Part shown: piece after piece, positions 39,682 to 47,677 of the stretch
How the letters are laid out: every line of letters begins with the position of its first letter
Position numbering within the stretch: the first letter of the stretch is position 1
Source of the DNA: Treponema sp.
GTDB taxonomy: Bacteria > Spirochaetota > Spirochaetia > Treponematales > Treponemataceae
DNA: 52,512 nt
Direction: 5' to 3'
NCBI GenBank assembly: GCA_014804005.1
Contig: JAAVAP010000015.1
Location: 1,989-54,500 of the forward strand
Notes under the pieces: model-generated
Seen by the model: the letters and a program-made list of their open reading frames with translations, nothing else
Databases searched by the model: none
What the model was told of the DNA's origin: nothing
Made by a program: the position numbers and the translations under genes

Positions 39682-41816
39682 TGTGCGCCACCTTCTTTGA
39701 CTTCTTTTTTCTCTGTCTTTTCCGCGAGTTTCGCCTGAGACAAAAGAGTGAAAAGCGAGTTTGATTTAAGCGGAAGGAAATTCTCGTTGCAATTCAAAGC
39801 CTGCGAAATCGCCGCAGAAAAAGCCGCCGGCAGAGCCTTCTTTATGAGCGCGCCGATTTGCTTGCTTTCCGTTTCGGAGTTCACGAACGCGATCGAGATT
39901 TTTTCGGCATCGAGCCTTTCGCCTTCCACAAGTTCCGCGAGCGTCTTTTGGATCGAAAATTTTATTCGCGTTTCGGCTTCCTTGATTGCGAGGATTTTTC
40001 CCGCGCTCACCGTCACCCAAATGTTTTTGATTTTCGGCCAGAACGTGCACGGATCGATTTTCAAGTCCAAAGCCAACGCCACGAACGATGTCGAGTTGAA
40101 CGGAACGCCGCGAAATTTTATTTTGTTCCATTGGTTTATCTGCGCCTTCGTGATGCTTTTGCTCACCGTGATTGGGAGGGGATCGCGAAAGCGTTTCGCC
40201 TGAATTCCCTGGCAGCATTTCCGCAAAAGACCGGTCATAATCGAAAGGTTCGAATAAAAATTTTCCGGCGTGAGCGGCTCGTCCTTGAGCCTAAAATTGG
40301 AATTTATTTTTACCATTTTCGGCTCGATTTGAAGGATTTCCGCAGCGATGTTTTTCCAGATTTCCAAGACTGCCGCGCTCGGAGTTTGCGCGTGGATTAC
40401 GAGCGTTCCGTCTTTTTGCAGCGTCGTCTGCATTTTCTGCCCGTACTCGAAAATGCTCGTGCCGTAATAGCCGCTCGCGTCGTATGCGCATGCGAGACCC
40501 GTGCCGCGCGGAGAGATTCCATGCCCTTTGTAGCCTGCGATTTTTTCGTAGCCGAATTCCGAATTGATTTTGCATGTGGCGAATTTTCTGCGGAAGTCGC
40601 TTTGCCGCAGGACGGCTTCCAAAGTGTCGCGCGGCCGCTCGATTTCGAGCACGAAGGGCATCTTAGTTTTTTGGCTTCTCAAAATCGTGGAATTCGCGGC
40701 TCTGATTTCGTCGGGAGAAAATTCCGTCTCCGAGCAGATTTTTTGCAGCTGGTTTTCGATCGCGAAAAATGAAGGCGCGTCCATCGTTTCAAGGTTCACC
40801 GAAGTCGGCGGCTTCGGCGAGGATGTTGCCTGCGCAGTGATTTCCAGTTTGTCGAAATGATAGATGCTCGTGGATGCGATCGTGAGGCGGTCGATGATTT
40901 CCTGCGCGAAAGGATTGTACGCGCCCGCGTCAAAGTTTATGTCGATGCTCGCCGCCTTGAACGTGCCTTCTTTCGTGAGCGCGGTTTTGTGCGTGATCGA
41001 CACTTCGCCCGGATTTGAAAAGAATCTTGTCTGCTCGCTTTGCGAAAGGCTCAAGTTCACAGCCTTTCCCGAAACGAGCGATGCCGCGCAAATTTGGCAG
41101 ACCAAAAGCGTGTTGCCCCAAAGACTGTTCGTGCTCGGCATTGAAGAAAGCGTCTTGTTTATGAAAATTTTTTCTTCGGCGATTCCGAATGCCGCAGAAA
41201 GGTTTTGCGTCAGATGGTGCGGCCAATGCGTCGGCGTGAAAATCGTGATCGCGTCTTTTTCGAAATGGCAGAGCGCGCCGTCGGCTTCGTTTTGCGGAGT
41301 GGAATTGAGGCGGTAAGTCCATTTGTTGCGGACTGTAAAAGCCGCGCGCGAAAAATATTTGGAAATGTTTTTCTGCTTGCCGCCGCCAATCACGACACGC
41401 TTTTGCGAAAGGATTTTCTTTTCGAAAGTCGCGTTTTCGATTTCGATTTTTATCGAGGCTGCGATTTCTTCCAAGACTTTTTTTTCAGGTCCTGCCAAAA
41501 TCGCAAGCGACTGGCCTTCGTATAATATTTTTTCCGAGCAGAAAATTTCGCAAGTCGTTCCGAGCGTTTCTATCGAATTTTTTCCTGGGAAATTTTTCGC
41601 CGTCACGAGAAAATATCCTTCGGGCAAATCTTTCGCCTTGATGCTTTTCAGCGTGCCGCTTTTTTTGGGACTTCTGATAATCTTCGCGAAAATCATTCCG
41701 TCCATCTTGAGGTCGCTGTAAAAATCCTTCATGTTTTGCGCGTGGATTTTCGAGGAATTTTTTTCCGCAGATTTTCTTTTGACCGTTTCGCCTGTCTCGT
41801 TTTTTTTGTCCGGCAT
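39678..41816 (-). CDS. Degenerate molybdopterin-binding subunit, xanthine dehydrogenase-like
   Basis: 712 residues. The overall order of an XdhA-type large subunit can be followed: MDGMIFAKIIRSP near residue 38, YEGQSLAILAGPEK near 100, the FDAGAYNPFAQ segment, and GKGIG-type C-terminal block. Two hallmark sites are lost. The glycine-rich cofactor loop GGGFGGK is replaced by SSMPSTNSLWGN (residues 224-235), and the catalytic Glu of the GxGE motif is Ala656 in SKQIGALIKKALPAAFSAAI. From memory, T. pallidum TP0080 occupies the same neighbourhood. The protein is probably not a working hydroxylase; a structural or different redox role is likely. Confidence 0.78.
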   Translation of the reverse strand: MPDKKNETGETVKRKSAEKNSSKIHAQNMKDFYSDLKMDGMIFAKIIRSPKKSGTLKSIKAKDLPEGYFLVTAKNFPGKNSIETLGTTCEIFCSEKILYEGQSLAILAGPEKKVLEEIAASIKIEIENATFEKKILSQKRVVIGGGKQKNISKYFSRAAFTVRNKWTYRLNSTPQNEADGALCHFEKDAITIFTPTHWPHHLTQNLSAAFGIAEEKIFINKTLSSMPSTNSLWGNTLLVCQICAASLVSGKAVNLSLSQSEQTRFFSNPGEVSITHKTALTKEGTFKAASIDINFDAGAYNPFAQEIIDRLTIASTSIYHFDKLEITAQATSSPKPPTSVNLETMDAPSFFAIENQLQKICSETEFSPDEIRAANSTILRSQKTKMPFVLEIERPRDTLEAVLRQSDFRRKFATCKINSEFGYEKIAGYKGHGISPRGTGLACAYDASGYYGTSIFEYGQKMQTTLQKDGTLVIHAQTPSAAVLEIWKNIAAEILQIEPKMVKINSNFRLKDEPLTPENFYSNLSIMTGLLRKCCQGIQAKRFRDPLPITVSKSITKAQINQWNKIKFRGVPFNSTSFVALALDLKIDPCTFWPKIKNIWVTVSAGKILAIKEAETRIKFSIQKTLAELVEGERLDAEKISIAFVNSETESKQIGALIKKALPAAFSAAISQALNCNENFLPLKSNSLFTLLSQAKLAEKTEKKEVKEGGAQ

Positions 41817-41837
41817 GACTTTCCTCGTTTCTTAAGA

Positions 41838-43076
41838 TTAAGTTTTTGAAAAATTACTTCCGATTTTTTTCACCGCGTCAATCACTTCTTGCGCCATTTC
41901 GATTGTCATGTCAGGCCAAAGCGGAAGCGTGATTGTGGCGGAATATGCGCGAGCCGCGTTCGGAAAATTTTCCGCAGTGAAATTCGCGCAGAGCTTTTTC
42001 CAATATGTGAAATAAAAAAGCGGAATAAAATGCACGGAAATTCCGATTCCCATTTTCTGCAATTCAAGCGCGAATTCGTCGCGGCTGATTTTGAGTTTTT
42101 CGCCCACGATCCGAAGCAGGTACAAGTGCCAGGAATTTCCTTCGCCGTCCGGTGGAATCTGAACGAAATTCAAATCCTTGAAAGCGTCGTTGTACATTTT
42201 CACGATGCGCTTTCGCTTTTCAAAAAAATCGTTCGCGCGGGAAAGTTGCACTCGTCCCAGCGCCGCCAAAATGTCGGGCAGGTTGAACTTGTAGCCGCTT
42301 TCGATTATGTCGTATTCCCACGAGGCGCGCGGGGAAGTGTAGCGATCCCAAGTGGTTCTGTCCATTCCGTGCATTCGCATGACGCGCATTCTTCGAGCCG
42401 CGTCCTCGCTTCTCGTGCAGACCATTCCGCCTTCCGCAGTCGTCATCGTCTTTGTGACATAGAACGAAAAAATTCCCGCGTCGCAAATTGTTCCGGCGAA
42501 TCCGAGCGGCGTGAGGGAGGGGAATGAATGCGCCGCGTCTTCGATAACTTTCACGCCGTATTTGTGCGCGACTTCCACGAGGCGGCGCATGTTGCAGACG
42601 TTCCCCGCGATGTGGACTGCCACCACTGCGCATACTTTCTTTTCCGTGTCGCGCTTCAAGATTTCTTCCACTTTTTCAACGTCAATCGAATATGAATCGG
42701 GCTCGATGTCGGCGAAAATTACGTCCGCGCCCAAATGCTTTGCCGAAGCCGCCGTGGAAACGAATGTGTACGGCGTTGTGATTATGGCGCGTCCAGGGCG
42801 CACGCCCAAAGCCTCCATCGCCAAAATCATTCCGCTTGTGTTGCTGTTCACGGCAAGGCTGATTACGTCGTCATTGGAAAGTCCTGTGGCCGCGCGCGCG
42901 TCCTTCACGTTTTGCCCGACGTTGTTCATAAAATCGGAAAATTCTTTTTCGAACGCCAAAGCCTCGCTTCCTGTCGTGAGCCAGCCCGAGCGCAAAACTT
43001 TCAGGACGGCTTCTTCTTCCGCTGCGGAAATCGAAGGGCGCGAAAATGGAACTTTGAGCGAATCAGGATGAGACAT
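41838..43076 (-). CDS. DegT/DnrJ/EryC1/StrS-family sugar aminotransferase
   Basis: 412 residues. The PLP Lys is Lys209 in FSFYVTKTMTTAEGG. IEDAAHSFPS (Asp180 region) contacts the pyridine ring, and SNTSGMILAMEALGVRPG binds the phosphate. The C-terminal VHFIPLFYFTYWKK holds the conserved His. It should aminate a keto-sugar nucleotide. The dehydratase that would make such a substrate is encoded directly upstream (2-bp gap), so the pair probably makes an amino sugar for a surface glycan or flagellin glycosylation. Confidence 0.9.
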   Translation of the reverse strand: MSHPDSLKVPFSRPSISAAEEEAVLKVLRSGWLTTGSEALAFEKEFSDFMNNVGQNVKDARAATGLSNDDVISLAVNSNTSGMILAMEALGVRPGRAIITTPYTFVSTAASAKHLGADVIFADIEPDSYSIDVEKVEEILKRDTEKKVCAVVAVHIAGNVCNMRRLVEVAHKYGVKVIEDAAHSFPSLTPLGFAGTICDAGIFSFYVTKTMTTAEGGMVCTRSEDAARRMRVMRMHGMDRTTWDRYTSPRASWEYDIIESGYKFNLPDILAALGRVQLSRANDFFEKRKRIVKMYNDAFKDLNFVQIPPDGEGNSWHLYLLRIVGEKLKISRDEFALELQKMGIGISVHFIPLFYFTYWKKLCANFTAENFPNAARAYSATITLPLWPDMTIEMAQEVIDAVKKIGSNFSKT

Positions 43077-43077
43077 T

Positions 43078-44583
43078 TTAAGCCACCTTTCCGTTTTTTT
43101 CGTAGAATTCTTTTAGCGAAGGAATCGCCTCACAAAGAATTTTTTTGAGCGCGTCGGCGTTCCTGTAATTTTCGCCGCCAAAACAAATCGGGCGGAGATT
43201 TTCCAAAAGTTCATCCAAGTCGAATCCGATTTCCGAAGTTTTTTTCAATTTGAGGATTTTCGGAAAAGCCGTTGGCTCGGGAGATTCCTCTTCGTCCCAA
43301 AGCGGCTCGGTCAGACGCTCGCCCGGGCGTGGCTTCGTGTATTTTATTTCGATGTCCTTTCCCACTTCCAGCCCGCTGAACAAAATTATCTGTTCCGCCA
43401 AATCCTTTATCTTGATTGGCTCGCCCATGTCCAAAAGGTATGACGCGCCGTTCCCCCCCGTTCCTCCGGCTTGGAGCACGAGCGAGCACGCTTCTGGAAT
43501 CGTCATAAAATAGCGTTCCATGTTTTCGTCGGTGACGGTGAGCGGGCCTCCGTTTTTTATTTGTTCCATAAAAAGCGGCAGGATTGAGCCTCGCGATCCG
43601 AGCACGTTTCCGAAGCGCACGAACAAAAACGCGCGCTCGCCATCGCATGAATCCGAAGTTTGCTTTTTCGCGATTTTTCCCGCCGTGTCCAAAACCAATT
43701 TTTCGCAAATCAATTTTGACGCGCCGTAGACTGAAACCGGGCGCACGGCCTTGTCCGTGGAAATGAGGACGAATTTTTTCACGCCGAATTCCGCCGCCGC
43801 ATCCAAAAGATTTTTCGTTCCGAAAACATTATTTTCCACGGCTGCCACGGCGTTCTCTTCCATCAGCGGAACATGCTTGTACGCCGCGCAATGGAAAATC
43901 GCGTCGCATTTCGTTGCCCGCACGATGTGGCGCACGTATTCCCTGTCCTTCATGTCGCCGATAATCGGAACGATCGTAGCGGCTTCGCCCACGCCTTCTT
44001 GTTGCAAAATTCTCAATTCACGGTCGATGAGATAAATCGAATTTTCGCCGTGCCCGAAAAGATAAAGCCTTTCCGCGCCGCCCGAAAGAAGCTGCCGCGC
44101 AAGTTCCGAGCCAATCGAACCGCCCGCGCCCGTAATCATCACGCGCTTCGAACGCAAATACGAAAGGCTTTCGCGCAAAGGAATCGTGACCGGCGTGCGC
44201 CCGAGAATGTCGAGCGGATCGATTTCGCGCGCCTGCACGAGATGCGCCGTTCCGTTCACCACTTGGCTTATGCTCGGAAGAATTTTTATCCGCAAAAATC
44301 CGCTTGATTTCAAAGCCTTGTAAATTTTCGCGATTCGTTCGACGTTCGCAGTGGGAATTGCGAGAATCGCCTCGTCGCTCGGCTTTGGATTTAGCACAAG
44401 CGCGATGTCGTCAATCGGACCGAGAACTGGAATTCCGTCGATTTCCGTGCCGATTAAATTCTTGTCGTCGTCCAAAAACGCGCGGACTTTTCCGAAGATT
44501 TTCTTGCGCTTTATGTCGCCTGCAATCATCTGCCCCGCGAATCCCGCGCCAATAATGTAGAGTTCGTTTTCGCTGCGATTCAT
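43078..44583 (-). CDS. CapD/FlaA1-like nucleotide-sugar dehydratase, membrane domain absent
   Basis: 501 residues from ATG 44583 (NRSENELYIIGAG), with GGTGGG upstream; 53 further codons upstream in frame lack start signals. The N-terminal Rossmann domain (YIIGAGFAGQMIAGDI, GIPVLGPIDDI) is followed by the catalytic SDR domain: MITGAGGSIGSELARQL at about 205, AAYKHVPLMEENAV, STDKAVRPVSVYGASK with the active-site Tyr/Lys, and RFGNVLGSRGSI. The four membrane helices of long CapD/WbpM proteins are missing. It likely dehydrates UDP-GlcNAc at C4/C6 for the aminotransferase encoded next to it. Confidence 0.9.
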   Translation of the reverse strand: MNRSENELYIIGAGFAGQMIAGDIKRKKIFGKVRAFLDDDKNLIGTEIDGIPVLGPIDDIALVLNPKPSDEAILAIPTANVERIAKIYKALKSSGFLRIKILPSISQVVNGTAHLVQAREIDPLDILGRTPVTIPLRESLSYLRSKRVMITGAGGSIGSELARQLLSGGAERLYLFGHGENSIYLIDRELRILQQEGVGEAATIVPIIGDMKDREYVRHIVRATKCDAIFHCAAYKHVPLMEENAVAAVENNVFGTKNLLDAAAEFGVKKFVLISTDKAVRPVSVYGASKLICEKLVLDTAGKIAKKQTSDSCDGERAFLFVRFGNVLGSRGSILPLFMEQIKNGGPLTVTDENMERYFMTIPEACSLVLQAGGTGGNGASYLLDMGEPIKIKDLAEQIILFSGLEVGKDIEIKYTKPRPGERLTEPLWDEEESPEPTAFPKILKLKKTSEIGFDLDELLENLRPICFGGENYRNADALKKILCEAIPSLKEFYEKNGKVA

Positions 44584-44676
44584 TTTCCCACCGCTGAAAT
44601 TATAGCGCAAATCCGCATTGTTTGCAAGGGAAATTTGGCTGTCGCATTTTTCCAAGACGGCGAGCGAAAAAACTTG

Positions 44677-44682
44677 TATAAT
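44677..44682 (+). promoter_or_regulatory. Probable -10 element for the VOC gene
   Basis: A perfect TATAAT preceded by TTG, about 38 bp before the start at 44720. No good -35 is seen, so the full promoter is not defined. Confidence 0.5.
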
Positions 44683-44719
44683 GAAAAATGGAATGCGATT
44701 TTGACGCTTGGAGGAAAAT

Positions 44720-45139
44720 ATGGAAAATTGCGAAGTCGTCACATACCTGCCGTTCGGCGGCTGCTGCGAAGAAGCCTTGAACGCCTATATCGGCATTTTT
44801 GGAGGAAGGCTGCTCTTCCTTTCTCGGTGGAACGAAAAAAATTGCGGGCAGAAAAATTTTATTGGAAAAGTGATGCATGCCGAATTCGTGCTCGGAAAAA
44901 CTCGGCTTGCGGGCGGCGATGTGCTTGAAGCCGAGGCTTCCGCGATGGCCGCGAAACTGATGATTCATTTGAACACGGAAGAAGAGACGCGGAAAATCAT
45001 CGGGCTTCTTGAAAAAGGCGGAAGCGTCATTTCCGCGCTCGCGCCACATCCTGAGCCGGACGACGGCGGAATGGGCTGCATCGTGCGCGACAAGTTCGGA
45101 GTGTCTTGGATATTGACTTGCCCGAATCCGAAAAAATGA
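44720..45139 (+). CDS. VOC-fold protein, PhnB/YjdN type
   Basis: 139 residues from ATG 44720, after GGAGG. The pattern fits PhnB-like vicinal-oxygen-chelate proteins: VTYLPFGGCCEEALNAYIGIFGG at the start, VMHAEFVLGKTRLAGGDV in the middle, LMIHLNTEEETRKI, and DKFGVSWILTCP at the end. The metal-binding role of these proteins is unproven and they are often annotated as demethylubiquinone methyltransferase-like without evidence. It stands alone between a minus-strand sugar cluster and pdxT. Confidence 0.82.
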   Translation: MENCEVVTYLPFGGCCEEALNAYIGIFGGRLLFLSRWNEKNCGQKNFIGKVMHAEFVLGKTRLAGGDVLEAEASAMAAKLMIHLNTEEETRKIIGLLEKGGSVISALAPHPEPDDGGMGCIVRDKFGVSWILTCPNPKK

Positions 45140-45260
45140 ATTGCAAGATGCGCGGCTAATGCGCGAGATTTTGTTTTGCAAAGCGAGCGAACGCGCGAAG
45201 TTTTCACTTACGCATTTTTGTGCAAATGAAATTTTTTTGCAAGCGCGATTTTCCAACATT

Positions 45261-45875
45261 TTAAATCGAGCTTGATTCGTGAGTATGGGGTGTTGATTTT
45301 GCTGAAACTTCGCCTTTTATCATGTTCAAAAAATATGAGTGTACTCTTAAATCATCCGTGAGTTCAGGGTGGAACGCAGTGGCGAGCATATTCTTCTGCC
45401 GCGCCGCAACGATTTTTCCATCGCATTCGGCAAGCACTTTCACGTCCTTTTCCGCCTTTTCAATATACGGCGCACGAATGAACACTGCGGGATAGTTCCC
45501 GATTCCCTTGAACTTCAAATCGGCGCGAAACGAGCCGAGCTGACGGCCGTATGCATTGCGCTTGACGGTAACGTCCATTGTGCCGAAATATACGTTAGAG
45601 TCATTGGTGAGTTCATTTGCGAGCAGAATGAGTCCTGCGCAAGTGCCGAATACGGGAAGCCCCGATTTGATTGCCTCTTGCACAGGCTCTAAAAGCCCTT
45701 CTTCGCGGAGCAGTTTGCCTTGCACGGTGGATTCCCCGCCGGGAAGCACAATGCCGTCGAAGCCGTCTGAAAAATGCGCTCTGCGGCGAATTTCCACCGT
45801 TTCCACGCCAAGTTTTTCAAACGCGTGTTCATGCTCGATAAATGCGCCTTGCAACGCAAAAACGCCGATTTTCAT
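45261..45875 (-). CDS. pdxT: Pyridoxal 5'-phosphate synthase glutaminase subunit
   Basis: 204 residues. The class I glutaminase triad is Cys79 (VFGTCAGLILLA), His169 and Glu171 (TAFHPELTDD). PGGEST near residue 47 forms the oxyanion region. PdxT releases ammonia from glutamine and channels it to PdxS. The start is six bases after the pdxS stop. The C-terminal tail after residue 190 (SAKSTPHTHESSSI) is longer than usual and probably disordered. Confidence 0.95.
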   Translation of the reverse strand: MKIGVFALQGAFIEHEHAFEKLGVETVEIRRRAHFSDGFDGIVLPGGESTVQGKLLREEGLLEPVQEAIKSGLPVFGTCAGLILLANELTNDSNVYFGTMDVTVKRNAYGRQLGSFRADLKFKGIGNYPAVFIRAPYIEKAEKDVKVLAECDGKIVAARQKNMLATAFHPELTDDLRVHSYFLNMIKGEVSAKSTPHTHESSSI

Positions 45876-45881
45876 ATAACC

Positions 45882-46754
45882 TTATTTTCCGCGCTCCGCC
45901 ATAAGGAGTGCGATTTCCTGCTCGTTAATGCCAACCATCGCTTCGCCCAAATCCTCGGAGAGTTCGGCAAGAATTTTGGGGTTGTTGTAGTTGGTGACCG
46001 CCTGCACGATTGCGCGCGCACGCTTTTCGGGATTGCCCGATTTGAAAATGCCGCTTCCGACGAATACTCCCTCTGCGCCGAGCTGCATCATGAGCGCAGC
46101 GTCTGCGGGAGTTGCTACGCCGCCCGCCGCAAAATTGACGACGGGAAGCTTGCCGTTCTCGTGAACGAATTTTACTAGTTCAAAAGGAACATGCAAATTC
46201 TTTGCCTCTTCGTAGAGTTCGTCTTCGCTCATGGAAACGATTTTGCGGATTTCGCTCATCATCATGCGCATGTGGCGCACCGCCTGCACCACGTCGCCCG
46301 TACCCGGCTCGCCCTTGGTGCGGATCATCGCCGCGCCTTCGGAGATTCTGCGGAGTGCTTCGCCTAAATCTCTTGCGCCGCAAACGAAAGGCACGTCGAA
46401 TGTATTTTTATTTATATGGTATACGTCGTCGGCGGGAGAAAGCACTTCGCTCTCGTCGATGTAGTCGATTTCGATTGCCTGTAAAATCTGCGCCTCGGCA
46501 ATGTGACCGATACGGCACTTTGCCATGACGGGAATGGAAACGGCTTTCTGAATGCCTTTGATCATTTTGGGGTCGGACATACGCGAAACTCCGCCTGCCG
46601 CGCGGATATCTGCGGGAATGCGCTCCAACGCCATAACTGCACATGCGCCCGCCGCCTCCGCAATCTTTGCCTGTTCGGGCGTGGTGACGTCCATGATGAC
46701 ACCACCTTTGAGCATCTGCGCCAAGTTTTTATTTAATTCAAAACGTTCGTTCAT
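45882..46754 (-). CDS. pdxS: Pyridoxal 5'-phosphate synthase subunit PdxS
   Basis: 290 residues, usual length. Conserved sites are the ribose-5-phosphate Lys79 in [10 protein letters not shown], Asp22 in MDVTTPEQA, the second lysine region [12 protein letters not shown], and [15 protein letters not shown] with GSGIFKS (phosphate binding). It condenses ribose 5-phosphate, glyceraldehyde 3-phosphate and ammonia to PLP. pdxST has its own promoter. PLP is used by several enzymes of this window, including GlyA and the DegT aminotransferase. Confidence 0.96.
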   Translation of the reverse strand: MNERFELNKNLAQMLKGGVIMDVTTPEQAKIAEAAGACAVMALERIPADIRAAGGVSRMSDPKMIKGIQKAVSIPVMAKCRIGHIAEAQILQAIEIDYIDESEVLSPADDVYHINKNTFDVPFVCGARDLGEALRRISEGAAMIRTKGEPGTGDVVQAVRHMRMMMSEIRKIVSMSEDELYEEAKNLHVPFELVKFVHENGKLPVVNFAAGGVATPADAALMMQLGAEGVFVGSGIFKSGNPEKRARAIVQAVTNYNNPKILAELSEDLGEAMVGINEQEIALLMAERGK

Positions 46755-46783
46755 TGAAAACCTCTCGGTTGAAAATTTTTGTC

Positions 46784-46812
46784 ATTATATCACAAAAGGA
46801 TTTTTTAGTCTA
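46784..46812 (-). promoter_or_regulatory. Promoter for pdxST
   Basis: On the minus strand TAGACT (46807-46812), a 17-bp spacer and a perfect TATAAT (46784-46789). The leader is about 25 nt; no riboswitch or MocR-type site was seen. Confidence 0.7.
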
Positions 46813-46901
46813 TGTTTTTCCAACATTTTTCAAAACATTTGAAAGAGGTTCGCCACGCATGCCAAACAGATTTCATTATATTTATGTCAAAACGGTGCGC
46901 G

Positions 46902-46933
46902 AAAACGGGCAACTAAAATAGCGTTGCCTGTTT
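46902..46933 (-). terminator. Intrinsic terminator of the HxlR gene
   Basis: An 11-bp stem with one G-U pair (46903-46913 with 46923-46933; AAACGGGCAAC) runs into TTTT on the minus strand, about 15 bp after the HxlR stop. Confidence 0.6.
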
Positions 46934-46947
46934 CAATGCCTAGTTTT

Positions 46948-47265
46948 CTATTTTGCTTTGTATTTCTTGCCCCAGTCTTCCATTGCTTTCAAAATCGGGC
47001 GGAGGGAATTGCCGAGTGCGGAAAGCGAGTAGATTACGCACGGCGGCACCTCGGCGAATGCGTGGCGCACGACGAGGCCGTCTTTTTCGAGCGCGCGCAG
47101 GTTGTCGGTCAGCACTTTCTGGCTGATCGGGATTGAGCGCAGAATTTCCGTGAAACGTTGCGGGGAAGCGAGCAGGTTGCGGATAATCAGGAGTTTCCAT
47201 TTGTTGCCGATAAGTTGCACGGTCGTGGCGACGGGGCATTCGGGCAATTCGTCTTTTGTCAGCAT
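46948..47265 (-). CDS. HxlR-family transcriptional regulator
   Basis: 105 residues, typical size for a one-domain MarR-like winged helix. The HxlR pattern is PVATTVQLIGNKWKLLIIRNLL at residues 11-32, RFTEILRSIPISQKVLTDNLRALEKDGL as the recognition helix and wing, and SLSALGNSLRPILKAMEDWG as the dimer helix. A single Cys (ECPVA) sits where many HxlR proteins carry a redox or ligand-sensing Cys. It is divergently transcribed from the putative RiPP locus and is its likely regulator. Confidence 0.92.
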   Translation of the reverse strand: MLTKDELPECPVATTVQLIGNKWKLLIIRNLLASPQRFTEILRSIPISQKVLTDNLRALEKDGLVVRHAFAEVPPCVIYSLSALGNSLRPILKAMEDWGKKYKAK

Positions 47266-47282
47266 TTTGACCTCTTTTTTTC

Positions 47283-47311
47283 AGTGTAGCATACAAAATG
47301 AGATGTTGCAA
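47283..47311 (-). promoter_or_regulatory. Promoter for the HxlR gene
   Basis: On the minus strand TTGCAA (47306-47311), a 17-bp spacer, and TACACT (47283-47288) preceded by TGC (extended -10). Confidence 0.65.
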
Positions 47312-47428
47312 TCAAATATGCGGTTAGTTTCAAAAAGAAAGTGTACGCCTTAAAGTATTGCGCCTGATGGTTACTTTTTTATTACAGACTAATAGATTTG
47401 TAGGAATCAGGATTTAATTTCGGAAGTA

Positions 47429-47437
47429 TGCTATGAT
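47429..47437 (+). promoter_or_regulatory. Extended -10 promoter for the precursor peptide gene
   Basis: TGC followed by TATGAT at 47432-47437, about 45 bp before the peptide start. The -35 region is weak, as expected for an extended -10 promoter or one needing an activator. Confidence 0.5.
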
Positions 47438-47481
47438 TTTTCTGCCGGTCGAGGCTGGTAAATCTGAAAGGAGGTAAAACA

Positions 47482-47613
47482 ATGACAGCGAATGAAGTGC
47501 TTGGTTCAGCATGCGGAACGAAAGACCCTGCGCCTGCCTGTGGTGCAAAAGATCCGTCACCTGCGTGCGGTGCAAAAGATCCCGCGCCTGCGTGCGGAAC
47601 TTCGGACAAATAG
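47482..47613 (+). CDS. Precursor peptide with four ACG repeats (putative RiPP, ACGX type)
   Basis: 43 residues, ATG after AAAGGAGGT, one of the strongest ribosome binding sites in the window. After a nine-residue leader-like start (MTANEVLGS) the peptide is built from a nine-residue repeat, ACGTKDPAP, ACGAKDPSP, ACGAKDPAP, and a last ACGTSDK. The four Cys (11, 20, 29, 38) are therefore exactly nine residues apart, each followed by Gly. A radical SAM/SPASM gene follows 64 bp later. This matches my memory of the bioinformatically defined ACGX peptide/radical SAM pairing, for which no product is known to me. The modification is likely on or next to Cys. Confidence 0.85.
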   Translation: MTANEVLGSACGTKDPAPACGAKDPSPACGAKDPAPACGTSDK

Positions 47614-47621
47614 TCCGGGGG

Positions 47622-47659
47622 ATACGCTTTTCGCAGGAGTGCGGAAGGCGTATTTTTTT
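47622..47659 (+). terminator. Intrinsic terminator between precursor and maturase genes
   Basis: A 14-bp stem with two G-U pairs (47622-47635 with 47640-47653; ATACGC outer arm) and a GGAG tetraloop is followed by six or seven T. Partial termination here would keep the peptide in excess over the enzyme. Confidence 0.85.
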
Positions 47660-47677
47660 GGAAAACCGGGAGGGAGC

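Noticed and set aside
39858..40772. 304-codon plus-strand ORF
   Set aside because: Antisense to the molybdenum-subunit gene. The minus frame has clear family similarity, the plus frame has none.
45876..46947. Riboswitch in front of pdxST
   Set aside because: The leader before pdxS is only about 25 nt, too short for a known riboswitch.
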